NCBI GenBank assembly: GCA_964570565.1
Contig: CAZMYT010000003.1
Span: forward strand, 282,507 to 346,506
Reading direction: 5' to 3'
DNA: 64,000 nt
Origin: W0P28-013 sp964570565
GTDB taxonomy: Bacteria > Bacteroidota > Bacteroidia > Bacteroidales > Paludibacteraceae
Part shown: positions 18,701 to 27,273 of the stretch, piece by piece
Layout: each line of letters opens with the position of its first letter
Numbering within the stretch: position 1 is the first letter of the stretch
Program-made: the position numbers and the translations under genes
The notes under the pieces: generated by a model
What the model saw: the letters and a program-made list of their open reading frames with translations, nothing else
Databases searched by the model: none
Told to the model about the DNA's origin: nothing

Positions 18701-21352
18701 ATTAGTTATTGAACCCGTAGCTTCATTTTTACCAGCAAATGCGCCCAAAATATCACCAGCAGCATTTACGTCGCCAGCATTGTAAACGCTATCAATAACA
18801 CCCGTATTCAAACCAGCTATACCACCTGCATAATCGGTTGATTTATAAATAATACCAACATTATAAGCTTGTTTGATAGTTCCATCATTGCGACCAACCA
18901 AACCACCAACATTTTCGCCACCTTTTTCTATTTCACTCATATTGTAACAATGCATGAGTTTACCCGCATTTAAGCCAGCGAAATTACCAATTTGGTTTCT
19001 ACCCGAAATACTACCTGAAACGATAGCTAAATTTTTAACAGTGGCTTCAGATCCAATAACACCAAAAAGTCCAAGGTAATCGAGATCTTGTTTGATATAT
19101 AAATTGCTCAATTCATGTCCGTTGCCATCAAAATCACCTTTGAAACGATTGGCAAGTGCTAGTTTACCAATTGGTGACCACTCTTGACCACTCCAACCTG
19201 TAGTTACAGGATTATAAACACCTCCCAAATCAAGATCATTCATCAAAATAAGATGTTTGTTCAAGAATGTTTGTGTTCCTGTATTGGCTTGATTGGCAAC
19301 CCAAGCCAGTTCGTCGGTGATATAAATTAATAATGTATCGCCAGCTAAATTGCCAATAGGAGCCGACATACCACCTGTCCAAGCAGGTGCTTTGGCAAAT
19401 ATGGCTCTTAATTCAACATCAGATGTTGGAATGAATGAGTAGATTAATTGTCCATTTTCTGCTCGTACGCTATTTTTAACATCGGTAGAACCACGTTCTA
19501 AAGCCGATAAATAATAACCTTCGGCAGGTGTAATACGATATGATTTAACATTAACACCATTACTTACAATGGCAGGATTTGTATCGACAATAGTACCATT
19601 AGAAGTTGGAGCAAGAACGACTTGCACTTCGGTTACGGTTCCAATGTGTAATGTATCTTGCAAGCCGCTAGGTAAAGCTGTGCAATAAACATCACTTAAA
19701 GCATCGAGGTAATAATCGCCAGCACCTACGTTGAATGTAACAACTGGATTCATAACACCGGCAGCAGGAATCGCTACTCCATTGTTGTTGAATGTATACG
19801 TATAAGGTGGAATACCGCGCAATAAGAATTGAATGGTTGTGGTGTTTCCTGAAATGACATTATGGTCCTCAGTCAACATTTCCATCGTTGGCGCAGCGCG
19901 TAAAATAGTGGTTAAGTCAACAATACTATCACAACCGTGTATCGTTTGAAATGTAACTAACTCCTTAATAGTATCGTTAGCAGTATCAAAATCAGTTTGA
20001 GTATACGTTACGGTTGGCGTTACCACATAAGGCAAATCAGACGGACAAATGTAACGTGTATCTGTTAAATTAGCACTTTGTACATATTTTGGATATGTAT
20101 TTTTAAGTTCGGCCATTACGGTTTTCGTAGCGCTATTGAGCGTAGCCGTAAAAATTGCCGATTCAGGTCCATCGCACATAGTAGAAATAGTACCAGCGGT
20201 ACCTACAATCACAGCGTGTGGATTGTTACACGACCAAACAACGCCGTTATCGGTGTTAACTGTAAATGCGTTACGTACGCTATCTACATTTTCAGCTACG
20301 GGAAATGTGATAGGCGAAATAGCCAATTTGGCAACATCACTCGTTGTCCAAAAACCATTTTGAGGATACAAACCCGGTGTCAACACAAAACTCCCAAAAG
20401 GACCAGCTAAATTAGTTAAATCAGTGGTATTATGAGCCAATGTGTCGGTAAGCGTAATAACGCCGCCATTATCATTGTGACAGGAATCTATACACTTAGC
20501 ATTGGGTAATAATTGTTTATCAAAATAACAAGCAGTAATAGTACTCGTACCTGCTGCCTCTTGTTGGAAACGGCCCACCAAAGCACCAACCTCAGACGTA
20601 GCAACACCCAAAACCGTTCCGATATTGTAGGAATTAACAATAGTGGCACCAGCTTCGGCCATACCAGCTAATCCACCAATCAGAAAATTACTATCTGTAG
20701 AAATAGCTCCAGAATTAAAACAATCTTCGATAGTCCCTCCGCGCAAATAACCTGTGATACCACCCACATTTTTAAACATCTCACCTGTAGTTGCGAAAAC
20801 CGAACCCGTATTAAAAGATTGGTGAATAGTAGAATTGTCAGCTTTACCAACCAACCCTCCAACATGTTCTACGCCCGATATATGAAGTGTATTATAACAA
20901 TTTGTAATCACTGACGATGATTCTGCCAAACCTACCAAACCAGCCACATTTGTTTTACCTTTTACTTCACCATTTTCAAGCCCAAGGTTTGAGATAGTAG
21001 CCCCGTAGATGTGACCGAATAATGCTTGACAATCTGATGCAGATGCATCAATCTTAACATTTTTGATTACATGTGCATCGCCATTAAAATGACCTGAAAA
21101 AGACGAAACCGAATTGCCTATTGGCGTCCAAGGGGAATTTGCTAAATCAATATCAGCAGTTAAAATAAATTCAACACCTAAATAATTAGAACCCATATTG
21201 ACTTGTTGTGCCAAATAAGCTAATTCGTCAGCGTTTGAAATTTGATAAGGATTACCAAGAGTCCCGTCGCCTACAGTCCAAATAGTGGGAGTAAATGCAA
21301 AAAGAGATGAAAAGAAGAGAGAGAGAAACACAAGAGAAGTAAACTTTTTCAT
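15728..21352 (-). CDS. giant GLUG-repeat surface protein with T9SS sorting domain
   Basis: A 1874-residue secreted protein. Order of parts: signal peptide (residues 1-19); a first block of GLUG repeats (about 120-270, e.g. VGGLVGKADNSTIHQSFNTG); beta-rich spacer; a second GLUG block (about 780-890, e.g. VGGLVGRNDGTIKQAYNVG); five tandem modules of roughly 85-150 residues (about 1034-1550) each opening with F.AGEI.A.NDT.C and containing GGD..YRW; and a C-terminal type A sorting domain (about 1795-1874: RIKVYPVPARPHETLMVELP, ending YISKFIVE) used by the type IX secretion system. It is probably exported and attached at the surface as an adhesin. It is first in a four-gene leftward operon. Confidence 0.88.
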   Translation of the reverse strand: MKKFTSLVFLSLFFSSLFAFTPTIWTVGDGTLGNPYQISNADELAYLAQQVNMGSNYLGVEFILTADIDLANSPWTPIGNSVSSFSGHFNGDAHVIKNVKIDASASDCQALFGHIYGATISNLGLENGEVKGKTNVAGLVGLAESSSVITNCYNTLHISGVEHVGGLVGKADNSTIHQSFNTGSVFATTGEMFKNVGGITGYLRGGTIEDCFNSGAISTDSNFLIGGLAGMAEAGATIVNSYNIGTVLGVATSEVGALVGRFQQEAAGTSTITACYFDKQLLPNAKCIDSCHNDNGGVITLTDTLAHNTTDLTNLAGPFGSFVLTPGLYPQNGFWTTSDVAKLAISPITFPVAENVDSVRNAFTVNTDNGVVWSCNNPHAVIVGTAGTISTMCDGPESAIFTATLNSATKTVMAELKNTYPKYVQSANLTDTRYICPSDLPYVVTPTVTYTQTDFDTANDTIKELVTFQTIHGCDSIVDLTTILRAAPTMEMLTEDHNVISGNTTTIQFLLRGIPPYTYTFNNNGVAIPAAGVMNPVVTFNVGAGDYYLDALSDVYCTALPSGLQDTLHIGTVTEVQVVLAPTSNGTIVDTNPAIVSNGVNVKSYRITPAEGYYLSALERGSTDVKNSVRAENGQLIYSFIPTSDVELRAIFAKAPAWTGGMSAPIGNLAGDTLLIYITDELAWVANQANTGTQTFLNKHLILMNDLDLGGVYNPVTTGWSGQEWSPIGKLALANRFKGDFDGNGHELSNLYIKQDLDYLGLFGVIGSEATVKNLAIVSGSISGRNQIGNFAGLNAGKLMHCYNMSEIEKGGENVGGLVGRNDGTIKQAYNVGIIYKSTDYAGGIAGLNTGVIDSVYNAGDVNAAGDILGAFAGKNEATGSITNAYFDYQMCATTAVGTNLGTATVVARKTSEMYNIAMFTSDPVNWLCGASVYPQLVGLDGTDAALASVAPIMLKEATADTGIEDVRKVTQNFTVSTVNGSKWSSSNNDWVALAAGNATVTLKCESDKTIILTDSVNNAYKKVQIKLPKLSKFEAGTIDTKNDTTCFGSTNNKIDDVTSPTGGDSKYDYMWIQINAATPTDRDTIYNTVKEFVPTETVPGTYNFERWVKDNTCQLSYIQSAGLWTLVILENFTAGEIEATNDTICGVGAPKTIGSITDAAEGDKNITYRWKQDDVVIASTNTATYTPTETVAGEYVYTREAKDGRCNTWTKSTGDYRLVIYPVFNPGEIAATNDTVCDGVAPKIINSITDATTGFNTTYIWKCNDTIIAGAAAKAFTPPTGMVPGTYTYKRWVTDDKCQLGDTVQSTGAWTLVVYAPFVAGEIQAIDTVLCASDVVPEITEVTAATGGDTNIEYRWLMNGAEIAGATAATLTPDPATMTANVAYEFVRQVKDGRCAPWTNSTGKATMKIYAPFDPGAVVAMNDTLCFTTADGFYDMVLGSATPATGGDGKIEYRWRMRCDWAKAVIDNSGETPVTVLVDTTSYAVIGNALATETYQFVRANVLNARFPMTFTFIREAKDTLCSGGWQASTDTVRYIMSDHRATTRNVYICQDDFPFNYTYTYSYDSHTEDVRFFEDGQTFLMNDFTSYGCDYKVTLRAVLCKTPVVEVTQIAPICETESTMQFEISTLAGVPNRYKLMFDDRAKAQGFVDVDYTAIPLDSVIVITKPAAAHAGTYKVFVQFMDARSQYGCESVVDTLVMSISVDGYLHTKWNDIIFVDNQEANEQPAPSESLKFNSYQWYRNGEKIEGATQQFYQQTGGLSGTYYVVLTTTEGLVYRSCDKVCVLAQTGSDVRIKVYPVPARPHETLMVELPFDELQLSAGYLEVFNSQGMKVYQTNQITEYTSMPAMVVQGVYLVRFTATNGQQYISKFIVE

Positions 21353-21396
21353 GGTTTTCCAGTTAAAATTAGTATCATCGAAAGGTTAATTGTCGG

Positions 21397-21404
21397 CAAA
21401 GTTA
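21397..21404 (-). promoter_or_regulatory. -7 box for the leftward surface operon
   Basis: On the minus strand this reads TAACTTTG, 44 bp before the start codon of the GLUG protein. No -33 match at proper spacing was seen. Confidence 0.45.
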
Positions 21405-21541
21405 TAAAATAAATCGAAAAATGTACTATTAAAAACAAAAAAAAGCATGTTAAATGCTTAAAACAGGGCATTTAAGCTATTTTAAATTCGACAAATACTT
21501 AAATTATTGCATAAAAATTCAGCATTTTTTAAAAAATAGTG

Positions 21542-21549
21542 TATCTTTG
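21542..21549 (+). promoter_or_regulatory. -7 box TATCTTTG for gcvP
   Basis: Exact TAnnTTTG match 27 bp before the gcvP ATG. The upstream DNA is extremely AT-rich and a -33 element is not clear. Confidence 0.5.
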
Positions 21550-21576
21550 AAACGTTTTGAAAACCATGAATAAACT

Positions 21577-24423
21577 ATGCAAACAGACTTATTTTCAAGC
21601 CGTCACATCGGTATTACCAATCAAGAGTTACCACAAATGTTGGCAACCATAGGTGTCAAATCTATCGAAGAACTGATTGACCAAACTATTCCCACAAACA
21701 TTCGTCTAAAAAAGCCTCTACAGCTTCCCGCTGCAATGACAGAAGCCGAATTTTTAAATCATATTCGTCAAATCGCCGCCAAAAATAGTGTAGCCGATAA
21801 TTTTATTGGTTTAGGCTATTATGGCACGGTTACACCATCAGTCATTCTGCGTAACGTATTTGAAAATCCAGTGTGGTACACTTCGTACACGCCTTATCAA
21901 GCCGAGATTTCTCAAGGTCGATTGGAAGCACTGCTGAATTTCCAAACCATGATTTGCGATTTAACGAGTTTACCGCTCGCAAATTGTTCCTTACTCGACG
22001 AAGCTACAGCAGCTGCCGAAGCCATGACCATGATGTACGGCTTACGCAGTCGCACACAGGTAAAAGACGACGTAAACACCTTATTTGTTGATAAACAAAT
22101 CTTTCCACAAACATTGGATGTATTAAAAACGCGCAGTTTACCTCAGGGCATCAATTTGTTGGTAGGTGATTTTCAAACATTCGATTTTTCAACACCCATT
22201 TTTGGAGCCATTGTTCAGTACCCAAATAATAACGGCGAACTTTACGATTACAAAGCCTTCACCGACAAATGCCACGCTCAAGAGGCAAAAGTAGCGGTTG
22301 TTGCAGACTTGTTGGCACTTACTATTTTAGCGTCACCTGGCGAATGGGGCGCTGATATTGCCGTGGGAACCACACAACGATTCGGCATGCCGCTCTATTT
22401 TGGAGGACCTTCAGCCGCTTATATGGCTTCACGCGACGAATTTAAACGCAACATGCCTGGTCGTATTATTGGCATTTCGAAAGACGCTAATGGCAAACCC
22501 GCTTTACGACTAGCTTTACAAACACGTGAGCAACATATCAAGCGCGAGAAAGCAACATCCAATATTTGTACTGCACAAGCATTACCCGCTATCATGTCGA
22601 GTTTTTATGCTGCTTATCACGGCAACAAAGGTTTGCAAAATATAGCGATGCACGTGCATATTAAAGCCGTTTTGATCGCCCAAGAATTAACAAAATTAGG
22701 CTGCACACAACTCAATAAAACCTATTTCGATACAGTTAAGATACAATTGCCAGAAGGTTTCTCAGTGGAAACTCTGAAATTATTAGCAGAAACCAATTTG
22801 GTGAATTTCCGTTACTTTGAAGATGGCACCATTGGTATCAGTACCGACGAGACAACTTCCACCGAACAAATTGCTAAAGTGGTGGCTATTTTTGCACAAA
22901 TTCTAGGCAAGGCTATGCCAAGTACACTCGGTGAAATTTCAACGATTTCGATACCTGCAAATCTCATTCGCCAAACGCCCGCTTTGAACCACGACATTTT
23001 TGAAAAATACCATTCCGAAACCGAGATGATGCGTTACATCAAGCGACTCGATCGAAAAGATATTTCACTTACGCAGTCAATGATTTCGCTCGGTTCATGC
23101 ACCATGAAACTGAATGCTGCTTCAGAAATGTTAGCGCTCAGTTTACCACAATTTACCAATATTCATCCATTTGCTCCGGCATCACAAACCAAAGGTTATC
23201 AAGAAATAATAGAAAATCTTACAGCTTATCTTTGTGAAATTACAGGTTTAGTTGGCTGTACTTTGCAACCAAATTCGGGTGCTGCTGGCGAATATACAGG
23301 TTTGCTCACCATACGTCGTTATCAAGAATCCATTGGACAATCGCACCGCAATATTGTGCTTATTCCATCGTCAGCACACGGCACAAATCCTGCCAGTGCC
23401 GTACAAGCTGGTTTTGATGTAGTTGTCACAGCGTGCGACGAATTGGGCAACGTAGATGTAGCGGATTTAAAAACAAAAGCAGAAGAATATAAAGACCGAT
23501 TAGCCGCTTTGATGATTACCTATCCATCGACACATGGTATTTTTGAACCAGCCATTGTGGAAATTTGTGATGCTATTCATGCAGCTGGCGGTCAAGTATA
23601 TATGGATGGTGCGAATATGAATGGTCAAGTAGGATTAACTTCTCCTGGCGTTATTGGTGCTGACGTTTGTCACCTCAATTTGCACAAAACATTTGCGAGT
23701 CCACACGGCGGTGGTGGTCCTGGTGTTGGTCCAATTTGTGTGGCCGAACACTTGATAGACTTCCTACCTCAGCACTATGTATTGGACTCAAAAAGCGCTT
23801 TTACTGCGGTATCATCATCACCTTGGGGTAGTGCTGGAATTCTACCAATAACCTACGGCTACATCCGTATGATGGGCACAGAAGGTTTAACTAAAGCCAC
23901 TCAAATAGCGATAGTTAGTGCTAACTATTTAACCAAACGACTTGAAAACGATTATGGCATTGTGTACATAGGCGCCACAGGACGTGTGGGTCACGAAATG
24001 ATTTTGGATTGCCGCCATTTTAAAGCGGATACAAACATTACCGAAAGTGATATTGCCAAACGCCTTATGGATTTTGGATTTCATGCGCCAACATTATCAT
24101 TTCCAGTACACGGAACTTTAATGATAGAACCCACAGAAAGTGAATCGTTAGCCGAACTAGATCGTTTCATTGAAGCGCTATTAGTGATTCGCGACGAAAT
24201 AGACGAAATTGCTTTGGGTACAGCCGATAAGGAAGATAATGTGCTCATCAATGCACCACATCCCGATTATGTGATTGCTTCAGACACTTGGAATCATCCT
24301 TACGGTCGCGAAAAAGCCGCCTTCCCATTACCTTGGGTCAGAGATAATAAATTTTGGATTGCAGTAGCGCGTGTGGACAACGGTTGGGGCGACCGCAATC
24401 TTGTTTGTAGTTGCGAAAATTAA
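21577..24423 (+). CDS. gcvP: glycine dehydrogenase (decarboxylating), P-protein
   Basis: P-protein of the glycine cleavage system: decarboxylates glycine with pyridoxal phosphate and passes the aminomethyl group to lipoylated H-protein. At 948 residues it is the single-chain form, with both halves fused. The N-terminal half contains FIGLGYYGTVTPSVILRNV and YTPYQAEISQGRLE. The C-terminal half carries the PLP lysine in HLNLHKTFASPHGGGGPGVG (Lys704). No gcvT or gcvH is adjacent, so the rest of the system is encoded elsewhere. Confidence 0.98.
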   Translation: MQTDLFSSRHIGITNQELPQMLATIGVKSIEELIDQTIPTNIRLKKPLQLPAAMTEAEFLNHIRQIAAKNSVADNFIGLGYYGTVTPSVILRNVFENPVWYTSYTPYQAEISQGRLEALLNFQTMICDLTSLPLANCSLLDEATAAAEAMTMMYGLRSRTQVKDDVNTLFVDKQIFPQTLDVLKTRSLPQGINLLVGDFQTFDFSTPIFGAIVQYPNNNGELYDYKAFTDKCHAQEAKVAVVADLLALTILASPGEWGADIAVGTTQRFGMPLYFGGPSAAYMASRDEFKRNMPGRIIGISKDANGKPALRLALQTREQHIKREKATSNICTAQALPAIMSSFYAAYHGNKGLQNIAMHVHIKAVLIAQELTKLGCTQLNKTYFDTVKIQLPEGFSVETLKLLAETNLVNFRYFEDGTIGISTDETTSTEQIAKVVAIFAQILGKAMPSTLGEISTISIPANLIRQTPALNHDIFEKYHSETEMMRYIKRLDRKDISLTQSMISLGSCTMKLNAASEMLALSLPQFTNIHPFAPASQTKGYQEIIENLTAYLCEITGLVGCTLQPNSGAAGEYTGLLTIRRYQESIGQSHRNIVLIPSSAHGTNPASAVQAGFDVVVTACDELGNVDVADLKTKAEEYKDRLAALMITYPSTHGIFEPAIVEICDAIHAAGGQVYMDGANMNGQVGLTSPGVIGADVCHLNLHKTFASPHGGGGPGVGPICVAEHLIDFLPQHYVLDSKSAFTAVSSSPWGSAGILPITYGYIRMMGTEGLTKATQIAIVSANYLTKRLENDYGIVYIGATGRVGHEMILDCRHFKADTNITESDIAKRLMDFGFHAPTLSFPVHGTLMIEPTESESLAELDRFIEALLVIRDEIDEIALGTADKEDNVLINAPHPDYVIASDTWNHPYGREKAAFPLPWVRDNKFWIAVARVDNGWGDRNLVCSCEN

Positions 24424-24448
24424 GTATCACCATAAAGACATCATAATT

Positions 24449-25222
24449 ATGATTTTAGACATTCATTCATTCAATTTTCTACTGTACGTAATGGCCTTTA
24501 TCGCTGTTATTGTTTTTATAGCACTCTATTTTGTAGAAGCTGGCTATGGTAAAATGATCTCTTCTAAATGGGGACCAGCTATTAACAATAAAGTAGCATG
24601 GGTTTTGATGGAATGCCCTGTATTTTTGGTACTTATCTACTTCTGGAGTCATTCGTCACGTCAATGGGAAATTACACCGCTCTTATTCTTTTTATTTTTC
24701 GAATTGCACTATTTTCAACGTTCATTTGTGTTTCCATTTTTACTCAAAGGGAAAAACAAAATGCCGATTGCCATCATGTTGATGGGTGTGATTTTTAATA
24801 CCATCAACGGCTATTTACAAGGAGAATGGATTTTCTTCCTTGCGCCAGAAGGACTTTACACCGAGGCATGGCTTACCACACCACAGTTTATCATCGGCTC
24901 CATTCTATTTTTTATTGGCATGGGTGTCAATATACATTCCGATTATGTTATTCGTCATCTACGTAAACCGGGCGACACCAATCATTACTTACCTAAAAAA
25001 GGCATGTACAAATACGTCACATCGGCCAATTATTTTGGTGAAATTATCGAATGGTCAGGTTTTGCTATTCTTACATGGAGTCTTCCTGGTTTACTCTTTG
25101 TCGTGTGGACTTGCGCCAACTTAGTGCCTCGTGCCAATTCCATTTACAAAAAATATCAAAAAGAATTTGGGGATGAATTTACAGAACATCCTCTAAAACG
25201 AGTTTTCCCTTTTATCTATTAA
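24449..25222 (+). CDS. steroid 5-alpha-reductase-like integral membrane protein
   Basis: About 257 residues with six or so membrane segments. The C-terminal signature matches the 3-oxo-5-alpha-steroid 4-dehydrogenase/DUF1295 family: YVTSANYFGEIIEWSGFAI, then a tail FTEHPLKRVFPFIY. Relatives reduce double bonds in steroid or polyprenyl substrates with NADPH. The substrate here is unknown, but the following two genes also encode redox enzymes, so a small lipid-modifying pathway is possible. ATG at 24449 is chosen; the frame is open further upstream only as overlap with gcvP. Confidence 0.85.
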   Translation: MILDIHSFNFLLYVMAFIAVIVFIALYFVEAGYGKMISSKWGPAINNKVAWVLMECPVFLVLIYFWSHSSRQWEITPLLFFLFFELHYFQRSFVFPFLLKGKNKMPIAIMLMGVIFNTINGYLQGEWIFFLAPEGLYTEAWLTTPQFIIGSILFFIGMGVNIHSDYVIRHLRKPGDTNHYLPKKGMYKYVTSANYFGEIIEWSGFAILTWSLPGLLFVVWTCANLVPRANSIYKKYQKEFGDEFTEHPLKRVFPFIY

Positions 25223-25223
25223 C

Positions 25224-26468
25224 ATGGAATCGCTGTTATTTACGCCTTATCAATTAGGTCCTATTACGTTACGGAATCGCACCATACGTTCGGCTGCTTT
25301 TGAAAATATGTGTTATGGCAATCGTCCATCACAAGATTTATTTAATTACCATACAAGCGTGGCCAAAGGTGGAATCGGCATGACTACTATAGCCTACGCC
25401 GCTGTCAATAGAAGTGGCGTTTCGTTCAATGGTCAGCTATGGATGCGCGAAGAAATTATTCCCGAATTAAAAACGCTAACCGATGCCATTCATGCGGAAG
25501 GAGCTAAAGCTTCTATTCAGCTGGGACATTGCGGCAACATGACACATTTCTACACCTGTGGCTGTATGCCTGTGGGAGCGTCTACTGGATTTAATTTGTA
25601 TTCGCCTACACTGGTTCGCGGACTCAAAAAACACGAGATTGAATCACTGGTGAAAGATTTTGGCAAAGCTGTGTATTTAGCACGAAAAGCAGGATTCGAT
25701 TGTGTGGAGATTCATGCAGGACATGGCTATCTTATTTCTCAATTTTTGTCGCCTTACACCAACAAACGCAAAGATGAATACGGCGGTTCGCTCGAAAACC
25801 GTATGCGGTTTATGCGTTTGGTAATAGCGGAAGTCATGCAAGCCGCTGGTACTGATATGGCAGTAGTGGTAAAAATAAACATGTACGACGGATTCAAAGG
25901 TGGCATGACACAGCCTGAATGCACACAAGTAGCCAAAACTTTAGAACAACTCGGTGTGCATGCATTAGTACTAAGTGCTGGCTTTGTAAGTAAAGCGCCT
26001 ATGGCAGTGATGCGCGGAGCAATGCCAATTAAAACGCTCTCTCACTACATGGATATGAAATCGTTTTGGTGGTTAAAACTCGGCTTACACGTGGCAGGTA
26101 AATGGATGATTCCAACCGTACCCTTTAAGGAAGCCTATTTTTTAGAAGATGCTAAACAATTTCGTGCTGAATTATCACTGCCGTTGATTTATGTCGGAGG
26201 CCTCGTGTCACGTACTAAAATTGACGAAGTCCTCAATAGTGGTTTTGAATTGGTACAAATGGCACGCGCCTTAGTGCACGATCCAGCGTTTGTAAATAAT
26301 ATGAAAGAAAGCGACCAAACTTATCGGAATGGTTGCAAACATTCCAATTACTGCATTGCTCGCATGTACACACTTGAAATGAAATGTCACCATTGTGTAG
26401 CGAACCTACCAAAACAGATTCAACAAGAAATCAGTATCGCAGAATCAGGAAAATACGATATAAAATGA
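25224..26468 (+). CDS. NADH:flavin oxidoreductase, old yellow enzyme family
   Basis: A 414-residue FMN-binding TIM barrel. Family motifs: LGPITLRNRTIRSA at the N terminus, CVEIHAGHGYLISQFLSPYT with the catalytic His/Gly region, and NKRKDEYGGSLENRMRF. The C terminus has four cysteines in the pattern C-x5-C-x10-C-x2-C (NGCKHSNYCIAR, then KCHHC), like the Fe-S site of 2,4-dienoyl-CoA reductase-type members, but the extra flavin/NAD domain of those enzymes is absent. The gene begins just after the preceding stop and overlaps the next start by 4 bp (ATGA). Confidence 0.9.
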   Translation: MESLLFTPYQLGPITLRNRTIRSAAFENMCYGNRPSQDLFNYHTSVAKGGIGMTTIAYAAVNRSGVSFNGQLWMREEIIPELKTLTDAIHAEGAKASIQLGHCGNMTHFYTCGCMPVGASTGFNLYSPTLVRGLKKHEIESLVKDFGKAVYLARKAGFDCVEIHAGHGYLISQFLSPYTNKRKDEYGGSLENRMRFMRLVIAEVMQAAGTDMAVVVKINMYDGFKGGMTQPECTQVAKTLEQLGVHALVLSAGFVSKAPMAVMRGAMPIKTLSHYMDMKSFWWLKLGLHVAGKWMIPTVPFKEAYFLEDAKQFRAELSLPLIYVGGLVSRTKIDEVLNSGFELVQMARALVHDPAFVNNMKESDQTYRNGCKHSNYCIARMYTLEMKCHHCVANLPKQIQQEISIAESGKYDIK

Positions 26469-27259
26469 ACGCAACACATCGACCATTAGCACTGGTAACT
26501 GGCGCCAGCAGTGGCATCGGATTGATGTATGCCACCGAATTAGCACGTCAAGGTAACGATTTAGTTATTGTAAGCAACCAAGAAAAAGAACTTCAAGAAA
26601 CCAGCGATAAACTAACCGCTGATTTTGGCGTAACAGTGACACCGCTTTATCGTAATTTAGCCACTCCCCAAGCCGCCGAAGCACTCCACCAATATTGTAT
26701 TGATCATCAATTAGAAATTGATATACTCATCAACAATGCAGGCGTCTTTTTCTTCAACGAACTCACCAATACAGACATTCGTCGTGTGGAGTTAATGTTG
26801 TCATTGCACGTGGTAACCGTCACCAAACTATGCCGATTATTTGGCGAAGATATGAAACAGCGCAGACACGGCTACATTCTCAATATGAGTTCCATGAGCG
26901 CCTGGATGGCGATGCCTGGCATACAAACATACAATGCTACCAAAGCCTACATTCTCAATTTTAGCCGCTCTTTGTGGTATGAATTGAAACCATACGGTGT
27001 CACGGTAACAGCTATTTGTCCTGGCGCGGTAGATACTGGTTTATATGGATTAAGTCCTAATTTACGGCGCTTAGCAGTAGCCATTGGCGTTTCCATGAAA
27101 CCCGAAAAACTCGTCAAAATCGCCTTGAAAAAGCTGGCAAAAGGCAAAAAACAAGTACTACCTGGTGGCATCAACCATCTGTTTGTACCGTTCATCAAAC
27201 ACCTACCCGATTGGGTAGTTTTTTCCGCCATGAAACGCATTAATAAATTCCAAGCATAA
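26465..27259 (+). CDS. short-chain dehydrogenase/reductase
   Basis: A 264-residue classical SDR. Motifs: TGASSGIG cofactor loop at residue 13 onward, NNAG, the catalytic serine in NMSSMSAW, and YNATK with Tyr156 and Lys160. The C-terminal part after residue 200 is basic and hydrophobic. The substrate is unknown. The start codon overlaps the upstream stop (ATGA), which fixes this start and points to translational coupling with the old-yellow-enzyme gene. Confidence 0.92.
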   Translation: MNATHRPLALVTGASSGIGLMYATELARQGNDLVIVSNQEKELQETSDKLTADFGVTVTPLYRNLATPQAAEALHQYCIDHQLEIDILINNAGVFFFNELTNTDIRRVELMLSLHVVTVTKLCRLFGEDMKQRRHGYILNMSSMSAWMAMPGIQTYNATKAYILNFSRSLWYELKPYGVTVTAICPGAVDTGLYGLSPNLRRLAVAIGVSMKPEKLVKIALKKLAKGKKQVLPGGINHLFVPFIKHLPDWVVFSAMKRINKFQA

Positions 27260-27273
27260 TAAAAAACAGACGT

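Noticed and set aside
16616..20410. Several plus-strand frames of 75-145 codons opposite the GLUG gene
   Set aside because: They are antisense shadows of a long repetitive gene, with no promoter, family motifs or neighbours in the same direction.
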